From Podospora bellae-mahoneyi (lineage: Eukaryota; Ascomycota; Sordariomycetes; Sordariales; Podosporaceae), in assembly GCF_035222275.1 (NCBI RefSeq), contig NW_026946360.1, positions 620,001-684,000 of the forward strand: a stretch of DNA of 64,000 bases, written 5' to 3'. Each line of letters opens with the position of its first letter. The first letter of the stretch is position 1. Of the stretch, positions 11,139 to 21,900 are shown piece after piece. The position numbers and the translations under genes were made by a program. Under the pieces are notes generated by a model. That model saw nothing but the letters and a program-made list of their open reading frames with translations, did no database searches and was not told the DNA's origin.

Positions 11139-12059
11139 GGTGACGGTTGGAGGAGCGCGTCGGGACAGCGCCCCTTATACAATGCTCCTGCATTTGTGTC
11201 GGGATGGCGTGTCCGGTGCAGACAAGTGCGGGAGAGAAGAAGTGTAAATTCCGCTTCCTCCGACAGCGAATTCCCCAATCAACCAGACCGCTTGCTCAAC
11301 AATGTCCAGCGATCGGATTTTACGTCGCTCCGTTACCCGACCATGGGAACATGGGGGAAGGCCAAGCAGTGGCAGGCTGGGTGCTCAATGGTAATGCGGG
11401 TGAGTGGTCCCCTGTTTTTGCCGCTAACCATTCTCCCAAAAGTACCCGAACGATGACGTTGCAAGCCGAGACTGGAGTCTGCCTGGGGACAGACCCTGTG
11501 AGAATCGAGAATCGAGAGCGAGCGCCAGCCAAAAGGAAGAATTCCGGGTCCAACCGAGGGTGAGAAGCTCAACACCGCCCCAGTCTTTTTCCAACAACCC
11601 TCAAGTTTGCTGTTGTACCTAACCAGTCACCACCAGCCTGACAAATAACGCGGTCAGATAGATATGCATCCATGACATTGGACGACTCGGCGATATACAA
11701 ACTCCGGCATAACTGCGCAATTTGAATTGGTTGCATCTGCACTGCGACGGCCCTCTGACGCGGTGGGCGCTCTCTACCTATCTATCAACAGCTGACCGCT
11801 GGCTGGTTGACTGCGCATAGGGATAAGCTCAGCCAGCCCCTTGCCTACCCCCCCCTTTACCTAAGGTAGCCTAGAGAAATTCCAGATTCTCAACGACCAC
11901 CAACAAGCGCCACGCGCCCGCCGCGCGCAAACAACACTGATTGAACCGAAATCCTAACGAACACACAATCCTCACCTCCGGAGTTCGATTCCCGACTCCG
12001 ACTCCCTCCGGTCCGCTCCCCGCCCTTCCCCCCATCCGGCGGCCGGAACGAATTAGACC
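11139..12059. promoter_or_regulatory. Divergent promoter region of the cld1-like gene and spo7
   Basis: No gene is seen. Short open frames on both strands lack family features. A T-arm-like string near 11985-12000 was examined and does not belong to a tRNA. Confidence 0.45.
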
Positions 12060-13358
12060 ATGGCCGATACCCTTGACTCCATTGTCAAAGGCGCCCCCCT
12101 CTCCTCGGCGGCCGGCCTCACCTCCCGCAATGACCTCTCCAAAACAAGCGGTGTTACTGCCGAACCGGGCCCAGGAGGCGCAGATGAGAAGTCATCGTCG
12201 CCAACGGGAGATCCCCTCTCCCACACGCCGTCCTCCCCATCCATGATCTACCTCAACCTTTTGATACTCGAAGCCTCCTTGCGGGTGCAGTATCTCGAGC
12301 TCCGCGCCCGGCGCCGGCATCACACTTTCTTTCTCTCGCTGCTCACGATATGGACGGCTGGGTTTGGGTACGCACTCTTTCTGGCACCAAGAGAAGACGG
12401 CTCGGGCGTGGGCGGGTCGGTATACTGGATGGTGGAAACAACAGAAAGGATGTGCTTCCTAGGTGGCGTCATGACCGGACTGCTCGTCTGGCTGACTGGG
12501 ATCTGGGAAAGGGGCGTGAGGTGGCCGAGAAGGTGGTTTACGGTCAGCAACAGGGGGCTGAGGGGGTTCAACTGTAAGTTGGTGGTTATGAAAAGGCCGT
12601 GGTGGAAGGAGGCGCTGAGCACAATCGGCTGGTTTTTGACGTATGGTGTGTTTTCGAACAATGGGAGTTCTTACCGGTTTGTGGACCCGACCGTGTTGAG
12701 GGAGGTGGATAGGGAGTTGAATTTGAGCAAGGACTCGCATCCGAGTGTACATGTCACAAATTGGGATGAGGAAAAGGGGGGGCATGAAGAGGACCTGGCG
12801 CCGGGTGGGGATTATGTCAAGCTTCTGTTGCTGGCGAAGCCGTTCTCGCCCAGCTTCCGGGAGAACTGGGAGTTGTACAGGGCGGAGTACTGGGAAAGGG
12901 AGAACGAAAGGCGTGCTTTGTTGAGGGTGAAGCTCAAGGAGAGGGACCTCAGGCTGCGAAGGGAACACGGGGGTTGGCTTTGGTGGCTTCCCTGGCGCAA
13001 GGTGGTGGACAAACCGTCGCAGCACCATCCCGAGAAGGTAGCCCATCATCCACACCACCCTCGCCATGCGGCAGTATTGGGTGAACACAAGCGGACGAGG
13101 AGCGGGAGTGGCACCATGAGAAGAGGAAGCATGAACCTAGGAACACCAGGATCGCGAAGCACGACACCGACGCTCGAGGTTGACGACCAATATCTCGGTG
13201 TCGTACGAAAGGCAAGCACATCTTCTACGGCGTCTGAAAAGAAGCGAAAGAAGCTAGGCTCGGCCAGCAAAACACGACCTCGTGTGGAATCGAGGTCGGT
13301 GACGCCCGAAATAACGTCGCCCTTGGCCAAAGAGTCGACGCCGACGAAAAGAGTATAG
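12060..13358 (+). CDS. spo7: Spo7, regulatory subunit of the Nem1-Spo7 phosphatase
   Basis: Single exon, 432 residues. Spo7 anchors and activates the Nem1 phosphatase at the nuclear envelope and ER. The complex dephosphorylates lipin (Pah1), which shifts phosphatidate from phospholipid to triacylglycerol synthesis. After a Ser/Pro/Gly-rich N-terminus the conserved core begins at about residue 62 (MIYLNLLILEASLRVQYLELR). Two membrane segments follow, about residues 89-108 and 131-148, in the spacing of the family, then a WPRRWF/GLRGFNCKLV segment and a cytosolic domain with the long charged helix WELYRAEYWERENERR. The C-terminal ~100 residues are His-, Ser- and Arg-rich and low in complexity. 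It is divergent from the cld1-like gene. Confidence 0.88.
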   Translation: MADTLDSIVKGAPLSSAAGLTSRNDLSKTSGVTAEPGPGGADEKSSSPTGDPLSHTPSSPSMIYLNLLILEASLRVQYLELRARRRHHTFFLSLLTIWTAGFGYALFLAPREDGSGVGGSVYWMVETTERMCFLGGVMTGLLVWLTGIWERGVRWPRRWFTVSNRGLRGFNCKLVVMKRPWWKEALSTIGWFLTYGVFSNNGSSYRFVDPTVLREVDRELNLSKDSHPSVHVTNWDEEKGGHEEDLAPGGDYVKLLLLAKPFSPSFRENWELYRAEYWERENERRALLRVKLKERDLRLRREHGGWLWWLPWRKVVDKPSQHHPEKVAHHPHHPRHAAVLGEHKRTRSGSGTMRRGSMNLGTPGSRSTTPTLEVDDQYLGVVRKASTSSTASEKKRKKLGSASKTRPRVESRSVTPEITSPLAKESTPTKRV

Positions 13359-14196
13359 ATCATGTCGATCAAGTTTCTGAGAAGAGTTTTGGGTTTGAAA
13401 TGCTGCTTCTAGCGCCTGGCTGCATTGCACACAGATAGACCTGCTTGGTTGAGCGAGCATGCTTCCGTTACTACCCTGAATGCAATGCCTTGAGGCGGTG
13501 CCCATGTTGTCGATGTTTTTGGTTGTCCAACGAAGTACGATGCAAGGTACCAGCTGAAAAGCTCTAATTCAACTCCTCCATAAGATTTGGGTATGACTCT
13601 TGACTCCTCCACTGAACAACACATCCTGGGTGGATTTAATGAAAATGGGCATTCTTTTAGGTGGTTCTCTCTATATCGAGTTGGAGACGTTATCCTTTTA
13701 TGTAAGACAGTGCATCAAAGCTCCCAACTTTCTTTTACTGCGCCCTTGTGGTAAACTCTGGACTGGCTAAGCTGCAGGTGACATGCCGCCGCCCCACACT
13801 GCTGCCTGCCACTCAACTGTTCCCTTGCGGCAGGTTAGGTCTGCATCTCACTTGAGTCGAGAGCCACAGGCATAGCGGACGTTCATCTCACCAATTCGCA
13901 CCGTCGACTTCAGTTAATCCTCTATCAGGAGATTTTTTGTTTTTTTGCTCACTATATACCTACGTGGCGCGACACCATCATATCCTATAGCCTGGCAGCT
14001 CCCTGCCAAAAGACACACCAGCAGCCTTGGTGAGCTCTTATTAAAGTCGGCCAGCGGAGTGCCTAGTCAAGATTTCACTTCCAGAACCCCAAGATTAAAA
14101 CCCCTTCAGTCAAACTTCTGCTTTAAATTCGCATTATCTGATTTGAGACCTCTCATTGCGATCTCGTAAGGAATCAACACATAACAACCTATTGAA
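13359..14196. promoter_or_regulatory. Intergenic: spo7 3' region and promoter of the phosphatase-like gene
   Basis: No gene is recognised. A T-rich stretch near 13930-13950 is followed by a TATATACC string around 13953, which could serve the downstream gene starting at 14197. Confidence 0.4.
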
Positions 14197-15198
14197 ATGG
14201 ACATGGAACGGGAAAAATCGCCCATCGCCGAAGGAGTGGTCCGCTCGGCACAAACCATGCGTCGCGCCCCTGAACTCCCATATATTCATATTCCCGCTCT
14301 CCTAGGACGGTCCAGCAACCCAACTCTGTCCATCGACCCTTTCTCGCATTTAAACAATTCCTCTGGTGCAGGTGATTACACAGAGGAGGAGCTCCGGGAG
14401 CTGTTTAGTCACCTCGACACCGAGCGAGCTATCGATCCGTCTCTCCATTGGCAGTACGCCCACCGCCGGCTGGCTCAGCCCATCCTCGATTTTCTTTACC
14501 TCGGTCCCGCCAGCAGCGTCAAAGATCATGACTTTCTTCGAGAGAAGGGGATAACGCTCATTTTTGGCGTCGCGGACGCTCGGTACAAGGGGATTCTTCG
14601 AAGCATCCAGCGCGCCGCTGAAGAAGTAGGGATAGCGGCTGACAGTGTTGACGTTCCTCACATGCAGAGCATGATCGGACTATTCGGGCAAGCTGCCCAA
14701 AAAATTAATGCTCACCTCATCGCTGCCGCGCGCTCTGATCCCACCGGTCAAAGGAAAGGCAAGGTCTTGGTGGTGTGTGAGACTGGAAACGACCGCTCTG
14801 CCGTTTTTGTGACGGCATACCTGATGAGTATGTTTGGACTTGATCTTGTCCAGGCGGTTCACTTTGTCGTGCTGCAGCGGTTTTGCGTGTCACTTACAGA
14901 CGATGACAAGACGGTACTGCAGACGTATCAGGATATCCTACAGGCGAAAAGGGATGTGACGAGGAGTCAGGGTCAGCCACAGGATGGTAGCCAGGGGCAG
15001 GAAAATGTCAGGAGCATGATCAAGAGGAGGTTGTCCAGGGCGACATCCTCCGTTCAGCCACAGCAGGGGCAGGGATCAACAGAGGATGTGTTCATGGAGG
15101 TTGATGGAGATTATAGTGACGATTTGGAAAGATTCAAAGGTGGGGATGAGGCCGGGCAGAGGAGGGATTTTGCACCGTTTGTGTCACGGGAGGTGTAG
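14197..15198 (+). CDS. Dual-specificity phosphatase-like protein with atypical P-loop (STYX-like)
   Basis: Single exon, 333 residues. Residues about 92-245 have the layout of a dual-specificity phosphatase domain: ILDFLYLGPASSV near the start, a beta strand ITLIFGVADA, and the P-loop VVCETGNDRSA followed by the helix VFVTAYLMSMFG. The CX5R core is present (Cys194, Arg200), but the residue before the Cys is Val instead of the usual His, and the loop is ETGND rather than the common xAGxx/xxGxS pattern. It may therefore be a weak phosphatase or a phospho-protein binder like STYX. The N-terminus carries an acidic helix (YTEEELRELFSHL). The C-terminus is Gln/Gly-rich and ends acidic. No partner is evident from the neighbours. 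Confidence 0.75.
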   Translation: MDMEREKSPIAEGVVRSAQTMRRAPELPYIHIPALLGRSSNPTLSIDPFSHLNNSSGAGDYTEEELRELFSHLDTERAIDPSLHWQYAHRRLAQPILDFLYLGPASSVKDHDFLREKGITLIFGVADARYKGILRSIQRAAEEVGIAADSVDVPHMQSMIGLFGQAAQKINAHLIAAARSDPTGQRKGKVLVVCETGNDRSAVFVTAYLMSMFGLDLVQAVHFVVLQRFCVSLTDDDKTVLQTYQDILQAKRDVTRSQGQPQDGSQGQENVRSMIKRRLSRATSSVQPQQGQGSTEDVFMEVDGDYSDDLERFKGGDEAGQRRDFAPFVSREV

Positions 15199-16111
15199 GA
15201 GCCTTCACATAGGTCCTATTCCAAAGACAGGGTGGAGTTGTGGCACACAGGGAGAATGCAGTGTTTTTACGCCAGCGGCCGCGAGAGAGGAGAGAAACGT
15301 GTGTAATTAATTTTGGTTACGGAGCATCGCTTTGAAGGAGTTGACAGATTCCTGGGACATGTGAGGAAACGGAAGGATAGGTCACGCGGTTCGGTTGAGT
15401 TCAGTTCAGTTATATACCCCCCTTTCTCTTTGCGCACATGCACAGCAGAAGTGTGTTGCCGCAGATTGGTTAGCTAATGGCGAGATAGTAATTGACGCAT
15501 AACTTGATGCTGAACCTGTCAATGCCAACTGTGAAAATCAACTACCTTGGTAAGGCATGCCCTCTGTTGAGGACAATCCTTCTGGTAAAGTACAGCCCTA
15601 AATAAAATTGATGACAAGGCTGATTTCAAGACAACCCTACGTCATACCATTGCCCTCCGATGTCGCCAGCCCTTCTTCATCATTCTCCTGAGAGCTGAAA
15701 TGAGATGCTCAGGTCAAGGGATTAAGATCCCACACACCAGACACACCTCCGAAATATCACATGTTGCTCAGCTTCTTATGCAGCACGTTTTACGCGGGGA
15801 AGAGGCGAAGGTCACCCCATCTATATTTACCCCACGTTTTAAGTGTCTGTTCACCTGCATGCTGCATCATCCCACCCACGATATAGCACAGCTTCGAATC
15901 GACAAAAGTTTAGCAAAACCGTTGTTGTTGTTGCGAAAATGTCCATCTGCCTGTGGTATAAGGTACTAGGGTTCTGGCAGCAGTGAATCTCAAACCTCAC
16001 ATCAAGTGGAAAGAATGGCAGCACAGGTCAAGATAGACATGCCAAAGTACGCAAATCCAATGCTGTATTGCCTTGTTGAAAAGTTCAAACTGCCTTCCCC
16101 CATCTATCCTC
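15199..16111. other. Convergent intergenic region between the phosphatase-like gene and met2
   Basis: Contains the 3' UTRs of two convergent genes. No gene, RNA or repeat is recognised. Confidence 0.45.
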
Positions 16112-17691
16112 CTACCAAGCAGTGATATCCCCCACCTCTGCCTCCCCAAACGTGCTGCTCTTGGTCACAACTCCAACCCCTTCCTCCTCCACTCCCTGAT
16201 CACCCACATCCTTCTCCATAATATCTGGGAGCACCTCCTTCAAAAAGCCAAGAATATACCGATTCACCTGCTCAAACTGCAACAGGAAAGCATCGTGCCC
16301 CTCCGGGCTGTCTATCCTCTCCAATCTCGCATCAGGAATATGTGCCGCCAGCTCTTCCTGCTCCGCAAAAGTAAACAACCCGTCGCTCTCGATACCCAAA
16401 ACAAGAGTAGGTTGCTGAATCAAAGCCAGCGCCTCGGCAACGGTCGGGGCGCGGTCGCGGCTCACGTCGTGGGTGTCCAGCTTGCGGGTCATGGCGATGT
16501 AACAGTTGCTGTCGAAGCGCTTGACGAACTTCTGTCCCTGGTAGCGGAGGTACGACTGCGCGGAAAAGTAAGTGGATTGCGCGGGCATAACCTCTCCTCC
16601 TGTCAAGCTCTCCTTGGCTGGGCCGTGAAACTGAGGGTCAGGGGCTGCCTCTTCCGCATCTGCAGCCTTGTCTGCCCTGCTTTTCCCATTGTTGGAAGAA
16701 GGCGAAAGCGGGATATTTTCGCTCTGGCTGTTGGTCCGGGGCGGGGATCGCTTCCACTTGTGCCCGTCATTGTGTATGTGGAAATGGGCTTCGGACGGGG
16801 TGGTGGGGTCCGGCCTCTCGCGGATGGCCTGCCGCTTGGAGGGATCCGGGGTGTTGCGGCCGAATCGTGCCTCGAACGAGTTTCGGCTCCGGTACGTCAG
16901 CAAGGCGGCCATGCGCGCGGCTCCGAGACCGGTGACGGGTGGGTCCTCATAGGAATAATACCCATCTTCATACTTGGGGTCGGCGTAGATGGACTGCCGT
17001 TGGGCTTCCCCCCAGCTGATGCCCCAGGCACTGTGTCGGCTTGAGGTGGCGATGGGGACGACGCACCGCACATACTCCTTGCCTAGGTAGGCCCATTCCA
17101 ACACAAACATGCCACCGAGGGAGCCGCCGATCACGGCTGCCACCTGCTTGACGCCCAATTCATCTAGGAGTAGCTTGTGAAGCCTGACATCATCCCTGAT
17201 GGTGGTGAGGGGAAATTCTGGTCCGTAGTTGCCCTTGGAGGCATCTCCGTCTTTGGCGGTGACGGGACTGGCGGTTCCGTATGGGCTCCCCAGGCTGTTC
17301 ATGCATACGATGAAGAAGCGAGTTACGTCGAAGGCTCTCCCTGCCCGGCCCAGCAGAGGGCCCCACCAGTCGCTCACATCGGCGCTGCCAGTGAGAGCGT
17401 GGCAGATGACCATGGCATTGTCGCCCTCCGGGTTGAGAGTGCCTCTCGTGGTGTAGGCAACAGGTACATTGCGCAGAGTCACTCCAGACTCGAGGGTGAA
17501 GGATGGAATAATGGCGATTTGCTGGTCCGGGATGAGGGTAGCGAACGGATTCTCAGGCTGAGATGTGATTCTTTCTTGGAAGTATTCAGTCACCGGTCTT
17601 GATTTTATGGGAGGTCAAAAAAAGGAGCCAGAGGTTGACCTGACTCACCATATACTGGCTTCTCGCCCTCAATGCTGATGTGTGACGGCAT
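16112..17691 (-). CDS. met2: Homoserine O-acetyltransferase (Met2), two exons
   Basis: Makes O-acetylhomoserine from L-homoserine and acetyl-CoA, the first committed step of methionine synthesis in fungi. Proposed exon 1 is 17691-17649 (14 codons starting MPSHISIEGEKPVY) and exon 2 is 17574-16112, giving 501 residues. The 74-nt intron (GTGAGT donor, TTCCAAG acceptor) joins ...KPVY to ERITSQPENPF. Without this short exon only a GTG would be available as start. The alpha/beta hydrolase fold is clear: ICHALTGSADV near the start of the domain, nucleophile GGSLGGM (Ser about 166), catalytic Asp in LGIESDGLFTF and His in SPEGHDAFLL. A Ser/Pro/Ala-rich insertion of roughly 70 residues before the last third is common in fungal homologues. 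It is divergent from tho2. Confidence 0.93.
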
Positions 17692-18904
17692 GATGGGTAA
17701 GGTATGTGCTGTGGAAAAGATGGAAAAGACTGGCTGTAAGTGACAAGAGCGAATGTGTCAAACCAGAAACACAAATGGGGCTAGAGTTGGAACAGAGGGG
17801 TTGTTCCAGAAGGGCGGGAAAAGATCAATGAAGGAGTCATGGAAATTCTGGAATCATAACAGAAAAGAAAGAAAAAAAAAAGGCTCTTCATAATATAAGT
17901 GCATGCAGGAGGCTTCCAATGCATGGCCCCCTACCCACGGTCAGGAACAGTCATCGGTCATCAAGTTATCCGCGTGGGTGGATGGATGGGAACGTGCTTG
18001 CACAGCAGGAGCCGCAAGCGTGGATTGCGCCATCGCTAGCACCCATCTCTGGCACGGGCACACGCGGGATTGATCGAGAGGGTGTTCTCTCCATTCTCCA
18101 TTCACCCATCCAGGGCACTCTGTTCTGCTACCCAAAGCGCTGGAAGGGCCAGAACGGGCAAGGTTCTGGGCAGAACATCGCCGGCAATCGGCCTTTTCTT
18201 GGTGGTTTAGAGTGGGGCAGAAGCCCACTGATCCCAGATGCCCCGACTTTTGGCTGTTGGACTGCGACCAGGTAGACAGTACTCGCAAATACCGCATGAC
18301 TGTCACCCAAAGCCAGGTACTCAACCACAAAAGATACTAACCTCCAATTCGACCTATCAGCCCCACCTTGTTATCTTGGCAGCCTCACCCAACAAGGCTG
18401 CCGTTTTTGATCTGCCAAGCTTTTGTTGCAGCAGAACGCAGCGACCACGACCACGAGCTTGCAGTTTGGCGATTCTCACGCGAATCACCAACTTCTATCC
18501 TTCACCAACATCCAACTCGAACCAGCGACGCCGACGAGCAGCAATCGATACATCGGCCCAATTTCCTCCCTCTACGCGGTGAGGCCGAATGAAAGGAATT
18601 TCAGAAAGCATTGCAAACGATACTTCGTCTCGGTCCATTCGGTACGTGAATTGCTGATTGTACCACTTTTGCCTGCCTAGGACACTTTTCTGTTGTCTTG
18701 GGGTCGAAGAGCTCAACCACATCTACCCCGTCTGCGATATGAGTACCGCGAAACGATCTTGCCTGTCATCTCGGAATTCTAATACACATTAAGGTGTTGA
18801 TAGGTATAACTTTTGCATCGTTGAGCTAGCGCGACAGCGCCTGCGGATTGCAGTCCGCATCACCAATAAATGACCCAAATACGATACCTTCGATATCACG
18901 ATTA
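17692..18904. promoter_or_regulatory. Divergent promoter region of met2 and tho2
   Basis: No gene is supported. A possible 39-nt leader intron of tho2 lies at 18642-18680 (GTACGT donor, GCTGAT branch-like string, TGCCTAG acceptor). A short upstream frame starting at about 18588 (MKGISESIAND) could continue through that splice to a stop near 18795, so a leader peptide is conceivable but unproven. Confidence 0.35.
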
Positions 18905-21900
18905 ATGATGGGCCCGCAGAGGAAGAGAAAAGATCGGGTCCCACCAGACTCGGGGTCATCTAGACCTTCCCCGCATCGTCCTCAGGATACCTCACTAGGG
19001 CAGCACGACCGAAGCTTTGATGGGAGCAACCGCAACAATCGGGCAGGAGCAGGTGGCGGCGGTGGTGGGAACAGAAACCTCCGGAGAGATAATCGTCGCG
19101 ACTCCTCTCAATCTCATATTGCGCCTCCTCCATCATCAAGCGCTCCGGCTTCAATATCTCCAACCATGGCTCGACCATCGAGTGCCTCTTCGCAAACCCC
19201 TCTGCCTCCTTTGACGACAACCGTCACCCCAACACCAGCACCCCAGTCAGCACCCCCATCTCCCATTCTGGTTGATGAGGATTATACCATCGTCACCGAC
19301 GACTGCATTAGCAGATGGAGCAAGGGCGCCCGCCAACAGATCATCGAGCATGGTGTCCAATCTCGCGAGGACGAGGATCTTACCGAGGTCGCTTCCATCT
19401 TCCAGGAGCTTGTCTGGTCAGTCAACACCGGCAGGCTACGCGGCGTCGACGCTGGCGGTGTCGTGAGGGAAATCCTGGGGCCTGAGCCGTCGGAGGAGGA
19501 GCGCGAAGCTGGGGCTTTCGACCCGCATACTTTGTTCTTGGACACAGTTGGCAGTTATTCCGACACCCAGACGGACTCCGTACGACAGCAGTTTCAGGAT
19601 TTCATGATGGCTAGCGGGGTCTCTCTGTCCCTTATGCGCGTCGATCTTGACCCTTCAGTTCTGGCGCCTCTCGAGCTGGTTCGCGACACCTTTTTTAGAA
19701 TGAGTATTCGCACCTCCACCAATTTGCTCTACCGCCAGGCAAGTTACAACCTGTTGCGTGAGGAAACCGAGGGCTTCTCCAAGCTAGTGACGGAAATCTT
19801 CACCACGTGTTCCAACGAGCCGGCCTCTTCGGAGGTTGTACAGGATACTTTTAACAAGGTTATGGGCCTTATTGGGACCTTCGATCTGAATCCCGGCCGA
19901 GTTCTTGACATTACATTGGATGTGTTTGCCGCCATTCTCGTCAAGCAGTTCCGTTTCTTCATCAAGTTTCTTCGCTTCAGCTCTTGGTGGCCGCGAAGCC
20001 AACTCACATTGCCAACTGATACCTACGTTGGCGGGCTTCCATTATGGGCCCACCCAGATCACGAGAGTCCATTTAACAGTGAGGAGGAGGATGCGATGGC
20101 GGCGGCCCAGCGTTTGCAACGAGATATCGCCTTCTGGGAGAGGGCCCGCCAAGTCAAACTCGACGCCTTCTTTGAACTGGGTGGTAGACAGCTTACTGCT
20201 GCCGACGAAGAACGACTGGCGAACGGCACTGCTGCAAAGAACGCAGAATCCGAGATTGAGCAGGAGTGGATTAGGATCACCAGAACACTTCCGCCTTGCG
20301 GTAACCGCGACGCCGCTCAGATGCTTGGCTTCAAGTTGCGCTTTTACACGTCGGATGCCAGAGACCCGGAAGATACCCTTCCCGCCAACCTATTGTACCT
20401 CACAGCACTCTTGATCAAAGTGGGTTTCATATCCTTGACAGATATCTGGAACTTTATATGGCCCCGCGACGAGGAGATGGAGGAAACTAGAGCCGAAAAA
20501 ATGAAGGAGCTGGAGGAGAAAGAAAGGGCTAATCGCCCTGGCGCCGCCAAGAATGCTCTGATGATGGCTGGTGCTCTACCGGATGAGGGCCCCTCCGGCC
20601 AGCCCATCAACTCTTCCCGCCGCGATGCCGCTTCAAACAAGGCCGATACGGAAATGAAGGGTGCGGACTCTACGGAAGACAAGCCGAAGCTCCCCAAGCC
20701 TCAGGACCAAAAGCTTCATCTTCTCCATTGTCTTCTTATCATCGGTGCTCTTCCAGAGGCGCTTTTTATGATTGGACGACACGACTGGGTTCTTGAGGCC
20801 GATCCGGAAACCGTGACCTTGCTTCACCGAATCCTTAGACACTCTATCGATGTTGTCTACAACCAAAGCCGCCCGACGGCAGCGGCGTCAACCGACTGCC
20901 CCCCCAAAGCAATGCCTGACATGGATCAGAGTGGTGTGACCAAAGGCAGTATCAGGGTCAGCACGGCACCTCCTAAGCGTCCCTTGAAATGGCCTCACGT
21001 CGACAAGAATGATCACGACGGCTCCAACTACCGGTTCTATTGGGACGAGTGGGCTGATAACGTCCCTGTTTGTCAGACAGTCGACGACCTGTTTACCCTC
21101 TTCGATACCCTGATGAATGTGGTGGGCGTCAACATCGGCCTGGATGCTGATCTGATGGCCAAACTTAGCAGCATCGGCACTAAGAGTCTTGCAGATGATC
21201 AATCGCCAGAAAATGTCAGCCGGTGGCTTGATATTCTCAAACGTCTCTTGGTGCCAGCGCTGAGCCTGGGGGAAACCAACACTTCGGTGGCTGACAGTGT
21301 GTGGAACCTTCTCAAGCAATATCCCATCAGCATTCGGTACAACATCTATGCCGAGTGGTACCAAGGGTCTATTTCTCGACTAGAACCCATTCGAAAGGCT
21401 TTTGCAAAGACCAGATTGGAGACACTCAGCATTCTCAAGCGGTTGTCGCTCACCAACATTCCGGAAATGGCCAAGAGCCTGGCCAAGATTGCTTATCCAT
21501 CCCCAGGAATCGTCTGCAAAGTCTCACTCTCCCAAATCGAATCCTACAGCAACTTCATCGAGGCTTTTGTCGAATGCACCAAGTACTTTACGGATCTTGG
21601 ATATGACGTCTTGGTCTGGTCGGTTCTGAGCTCTCTCGGTGGCCAACAGAGAAGTCGTACTCAGGAGGACTCAGTTCTGCTCACGAGCAGATGGTTACAA
21701 GCGCTGTCCAAGTTTTCCGGCAGAGTCTTTCAGCGCTATGCCAATGTTGACTCGTCCCCAATCCTTCGATATGTTCACAACCAACTCCTCCAAGGAAACT
21801 CGACTGATCTCGTCATTTTGAAGGAGCTGGTTGTGTCAATGGGCGGTGTCGTGTCCGACCTTGACTTCACAGATGCCCAGTTGCACGCTATGACGGGTGG

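Noticed and set aside
11975-12010. tRNA T-arm-like string GAGTTCGATTCCCGACTC
   Set aside because: No matching acceptor, D or anticodon arms fit around it; it is in the spo7 leader.
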